Source: RHLJ01 sp048058975
GTDB lineage: Bacteria; Bacteroidota; Rhodothermia; Balneolales; Balneolaceae
DNA: 64,000 bases
Assembly (NCBI GenBank): GCA_048058975.1
Contig: JBLLNP010000012.1
Span: forward strand, 1-64,000
Direction: 5' to 3'
In this document: one piece after another, positions 62,201-64,000 of the stretch
How the letters are laid out: every line of letters starts with the position of its first letter
How positions within the stretch are numbered: the first letter of the stretch is position 1
Position numbers and translations under genes: made by a program
Notes under the pieces: model-generated
The model's input: the letters and a program-made list of their open reading frames with translations, nothing else
Database searches by the model: none
What the model was told of the DNA's origin: nothing

Positions 62201-64000
62201 ACGACACCTACGAAACCACAAAACTGACCAACAATCTTGGGAAATACACCTTTCAGATTGGAGATGACGGAGACTACTGGGTAGTAGTGGATTCAAAAAC
62301 CGGAGAACTTACAGATGGAACTACCTGGGCTGAACAAACATACGCACCTATTGGTGGACTTTGTGAAGACGGTACCGGAGCCTTTGCTATAAAAACAACC
62401 GCTGGCCATTGTTTTGGAGGTAGAAGAGGAGCTCAGTCTGATAATATTTCAGCTTCACCTGTTCCGGCTGACCTTGCAAATGCCGAGCATGTTGCAAAAG
62501 TAACCGTTACGGGAGCTGAGATTACCTCTATCGATTTTGGCTTTAGCTTCAATGTGGTTACCCAGGTTTCTGATACTGATCAGGATGGAAGTTCTTCAAG
62601 AACGGCTCAGGGATCGCTTCGCCAGTTTATTTTAAACGCTAATGCAATTGCGGGTGCAAACACGATGCGCTTTGTTCCGGCTGTTCCAACCAATGCCTCC
62701 GGGGCTGGCGGAAACTGGTGGAGTTTAACATTAGGCAGCGAACTTCCTGCAATTACCGATGCGCTAACAACTATAAATGGTACAGCATATCAGTTAGCAG
62801 CGCCTACCACAATTCGCGACGATAACCCCGGGGCAACGGGCACAGGGGGATCAGTGGGAATAGACAATATTTCGTTAAATCCAGTTACCCGAAAGGAATT
62901 CGAAATAAATCTTGCCGATGCAGGAGCGAACGCGTTGCTTGTAAATACTTCTGGTGCATTTGCCATTCGCCACGTTGCTATATACAATGGAGATAATGCC
63001 ATTCGTGTTCAAAGCTCTTCAAGTGGTATTATCGAAAAAAACCTGATTGGTGTTCGGGCAAGTGGTGTGGATCCTGCTGGGGCGGATCGAGGTGGAATTG
63101 GAATCGAATTTAATGGAGCAGGAACCACTTCAACGCTTGTCCAGGAAAACTATATAGGATATCTGAACGATTCTGGAATCAAATCTACCAATAGTTCTGC
63201 TTCCATTACGGTACATAAAAATGAGATCAGTCAAACCGCTTTAAGCGAAACCCAGGCAGATGGAATTGAAGGGTTGGGAACATGGATCATCACCCAAAAC
63301 CTAATTCAACAGTCGGGAAACTCAGCCAGCGCATCATTAAATGGTGGTAGTGGTATCGAGATTGGTTCAAACTCCGGCCTTTCATCCGGAAATACGATCA
63401 GAAACAACACGATCCGGAATAATGTGGTAGCTGGGATTACCATTCTGAATAATGTTACCAGCTCTCTGGTTGAGAAGAATATTGTGCATGGAAACGGAAC
63501 TAAGTTCAGCGCATCAGCTCAGAAAGAAGGAGCTGGTGTTAAGCTTACCTCGCCTAACTCACTTGCTCAACAGGGCATAAGAATTACTCAGAATAGTTTT
63601 TATGGTAACCATGGGATTTCTATTGATGTTGTTTATGGCGGTTCCGGAATTGCTGACGGAGTATCACCGAATGATGGTGTTTTACAAAGTTCATCAACTA
63701 CTCCAAACCGGGGACTTGATTATCCGGTATTCACACTCTCAACCCTTGAAAACAACGTCCTCCATATTGAAGGATATGTAGGTACTACAACCACAAAGCT
63801 ACAGAATATCTATTCAATAGAGGTATATAAAGCTGAAGATGATGGGAACAATAATGGTTTGATTGAGGTAGGTGGAACTCTGAATCGTCCTCATGGGGAA
63901 GGTCGAACCTATATCGGAACCATCACTACCAATTCAAACGGTACGTTCAGTGTTGATATTCCTATTTCCGGATCTGTATCGCTTGCATTCAACGACCGGA
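56284..64000 (+). CDS. Giant surface protein: glycine-rich head, Fn3, GEVEDY, DUF11 repeats, beta-helix (3' end missing)
   Basis: The ATG at 56284 overlaps the previous stop and has an AGGGGG ribosome site; more than 2570 residues are visible. After a signal peptide (ending near VLGQ), a glycine-rich domain covers about 45-285. Two nearly identical Fn3 domains follow (about 300-500). A GEVEDY domain (about 810-980) ends in LDGEVEDYQV. DUF11 modules lie near 985-1110, 1118-1240, 1455-1580 and 1800-1920, with two copies of an unrecognised 210-residue domain between them. An SdrD-B-like module (ISGTVFEDKTGNGFSDD) comes near 1922-2000, and a parallel beta-helix region (about 2100-2480) starts SSSRTAQGSLRQFILNANA. 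It is surely a cell-surface or secreted protein; anchoring cannot be judged. Confidence 0.85.
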   Translation, partial: MGKGKRKLLGNTMNMATIMKKLVFLFMISLMMGKAENVLGQVVVNETTLISGTYTVPEDGQVTITIVGADGGDGTTTAGGQGATAIATFNVNAGDVIRYVVGESGVSSSTGSSAGGGGSTGVYINSTLVMVAGAGAGGDNSTGAIGLGGNTGTDGDAGTGTGPGAGGTGGNGGGTTTNTAAAGGGGGILTAGGSSDAGGGAAADATITNLSVLLDIASGGTGNGTGTAGGGGFTGGGGADANYSGGGGGYSGGGGAGANGSAGGGGSYIDASAISPVLTAGGDGTGTESDGSISITYFDQTAPTAPQNVAATEISNTQINITFDDVDESGSGVASYSVKRSTVQGGPYTQIGTVTDNESASYTYSDNTVSEGNTYYYVVTAIDGNSNESANSAEVSETILSVIPTPPSNVVATAIAGGNIEITFEDVNSPVGIDGYTIKRSTAEGGPYTQVGTVTDNESATYTFTDNTVSNGTTYYYVISSTDDNSVESVDSDEVSATSDNVNPVLQAASVNGEYLTLDYNEAMDLGSVPASGDFVVRVNGIPRTVTNVAINGPRIILTLDPEVLSADNVEIDYSYGTNRIQDAAGNDAPVFTNQSVTNYTYNPTSYGPSPCPIVNGQDAAWACFSGTYGGTSMTAAVGGLEIATVSAVGTNTTFAPNALQQWASGAFSGDQFNGPQVNPNGASGDATSLDINIPSFIPSDALILSLNRLRPNAGSTSYTLEAFDGTNTKVTVNDWITGQGTDGGVCSNSVILNYTNGNTTIEFQPSVSGNPSCASSSTPVWFRITDSNVERIEIRKVASQADNIHIGMAVVADFGDAPSTFGTNYSGSGNPPAFHLLNNGSPNTVYLGAGVDGDGNGASGSASNGDDTESSGIGNGDDEDGISQLTDFNTAQTSYKTTLVCTDGGNVGGWIDFDLSNTFDPNEFTSAVCASGSASLTWTGLSGLVTGTTYARFRIASSLSEVINPTGYALDGEVEDYQVTIIDPPTPDLEITKTVDTPNAVEGDQVTFTLTVTNPGAFIASGIKVTDQLPTGLTFVSSTASQGTYNSFSGIWNIGTIDDGDTTSVTLNITASIDAGTLGNTILNTASITSLNETDPELGNNSASAGVTIVPESADIGLAISVDDNTALEGQLLVFTLTATNNGPKTATGLTVIDQIPSGLTYVSSSATQGSYSNSTGIWNIGALNNGQSTTLTITVSVNAGTEGNQITNSADVNTSNQTDPVTGNNTVSQLIDVVTPGFPTSCSEVPTLSFTGFTLQSGTAGQVGAVYRFNSVTTGVYAEFEIITVNNAILVNFDQIASGGVDGWFQPQIEADNKTLSQGYIDFEISFYDSATGNPRYLTFAASAVDVDGDPNGAREFAGFQRLTSFTIETNTDLIQNTEGIFTTFESAQPVVVNGIDPQNTNNLAYTTYTNEPKFRLRAGIKDPTATGFLQRLFAFNFEPCVINNFTNPTSSDIVDISVTKSVNFVTPAVGDTVTYTIVAKNEQGNSVGNIEITDQIPAGLTLDNASVSATIGSYNTSTGVWNLGTLSGQQSATLTLKAIVNSGQEGNTITNTASLTNNTGTDGNQANNSGSANIIVFDPGSGLTCNEPPLFSFTNPSLEQGVPLQVNAIYRFSNVSSGVDALVQVIAINNATLDNIDNDGIANSPANFSPFFTANAGGGYIDYKITLVQTGTLVPVKRDFALTGLDIDGSDQGGGQTIRDYLGFSQNQSNTVEFATNLGVSTAGAFQLFESNVTTDGNGTFDTDHMAYIVYNYTSTFDLRTGSYTTGGYSDDRLVDIDFTQCRNQDFTNPVLTTRDANIAITKTADQTNPLANETVNFTLTVTNNGPENATELDVNETLPAGLTLVQATPSQGTYNQITKIWAVGSLNNGSSATLTLETTVNSGITQDSLINKAFIQGLNQNDPVVANDTAAVTIYISIPISGTVFEDKTGNGFSDDANFGDASGDQQALENVEVHLFKDGGDGVPDGNDDTYETTKLTNNLGKYTFQIGDDGDYWVVVDSKTGELTDGTTWAEQTYAPIGGLCEDGTGAFAIKTTAGHCFGGRRGAQSDNISASPVPADLANAEHVAKVTVTGAEITSIDFGFSFNVVTQVSDTDQDGSSSRTAQGSLRQFILNANAIAGANTMRFVPAVPTNASGAGGNWWSLTLGSELPAITDALTTINGTAYQLAAPTTIRDDNPGATGTGGSVGIDNISLNPVTRKEFEINLADAGANALLVNTSGAFAIRHVAIYNGDNAIRVQSSSSGIIEKNLIGVRASGVDPAGADRGGIGIEFNGAGTTSTLVQENYIGYLNDSGIKSTNSSASITVHKNEISQTALSETQADGIEGLGTWIITQNLIQQSGNSASASLNGGSGIEIGSNSGLSSGNTIRNNTIRNNVVAGITILNNVTSSLVEKNIVHGNGTKFSASAQKEGAGVKLTSPNSLAQQGIRITQNSFYGNHGISIDVVYGGSGIADGVSPNDGVLQSSSTTPNRGLDYPVFTLSTLENNVLHIEGYVGTTTTKLQNIYSIEVYKAEDDGNNNGLIEVGGTLNRPHGEGRTYIGTITTNSNGTFSVDIPISGSVSLAFNDR

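Noticed and set aside
1..64000. CRISPR arrays, rRNA and tRNA genes
   Set aside because: I saw no regularly spaced short repeats, no rRNA sequence and no convincing tRNA cloverleaf; a dedicated scan could still find a tRNA I missed.

Overview
The window looks like a chromosomal segment of a Gram-negative member of the Bacteroidota/Balneolota group. The main pointers are the rpmF-plsX-fab-acpP-rnc order, a promoter of the TTG-N20-TAnnTTTG type, a Bat-type VWA/DUF58 cluster, DUF3667 and DUF3995 proteins, and giant DUF11/OmpA surface proteins. The taxonomic call is inference; there is no rRNA gene to anchor it.

Layout. 0-2.6 kb: the front part of a secreted subtilisin-like protease and a secreted DUF695-RraB protein, the latter sitting alone between palindromic intergenic repeats. 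2.67-6.8 kb (minus): an envelope operon of long-chain polyprenyl diphosphate synthase, an LpxH-like phosphatase and penicillin-binding protein 1A. 6.9-9.9 kb (plus): 6-phosphofructokinase (broken by a frameshift), phosphoglucose isomerase and a deoxynucleoside kinase. 9.9-16.6 kb (plus): DUF177, rpmF, plsX, fabH, fabD, fabG, acpP, fabF, rnc, a fatty-acid operon. 16.7-21.8 kb: mgtE, thyA, folA and a hybrid histidine kinase. 21.8-27.5 kb: HD phosphohydrolase and thioesterase (minus), M42 aminopeptidase (plus), then a YjdM/PhnA-like protein, a DEAD-box RNA helicase, a small membrane protein and a VOC protein (minus).

27.6-36.5 kb is the accessory part. Genes all on the minus strand (DUF3995, DUF3667, GH26-like lipoprotein, a decayed small membrane gene, TfoX-C, VOC, AraC, amidohydrolase and two HExxH zincins) are mostly separated by long imperfect palindromes that open with CAAC and close with TGTTG on the plus strand. 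They resemble recombination sites of a gene-cassette array. A second repeat family (R, about 126 bp) occurs three times, and a 219-bp direct repeat carrying the 3' end of the tsaC/Sua5 gene brackets 7.0 kb. No integrase or transposase is visible here. I regard this array as the best candidate for an undescribed mobile system.

36.4-45.5 kb returns to core genes: tsaC, mfd, two Bat-type membrane proteins, an M23 peptidase lipoprotein (opposite strand) and a DUF58 protein. 45.8-64 kb (plus) is a four-gene secretion/adhesion operon: a small DUF11-like protein, an 891-residue multi-DUF11 protein, a 2391-residue protein that joins DUF11, SdrD-B-like and Ig-like modules to a predicted outer-membrane barrel and three OmpA-like modules, and a protein of more than 2570 residues (glycine-rich head, Fn3, GEVEDY, DUF11 repeats, a duplicated unknown domain, parallel beta-helix) that runs off the right edge. 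The four probably build a large cell-surface structure.
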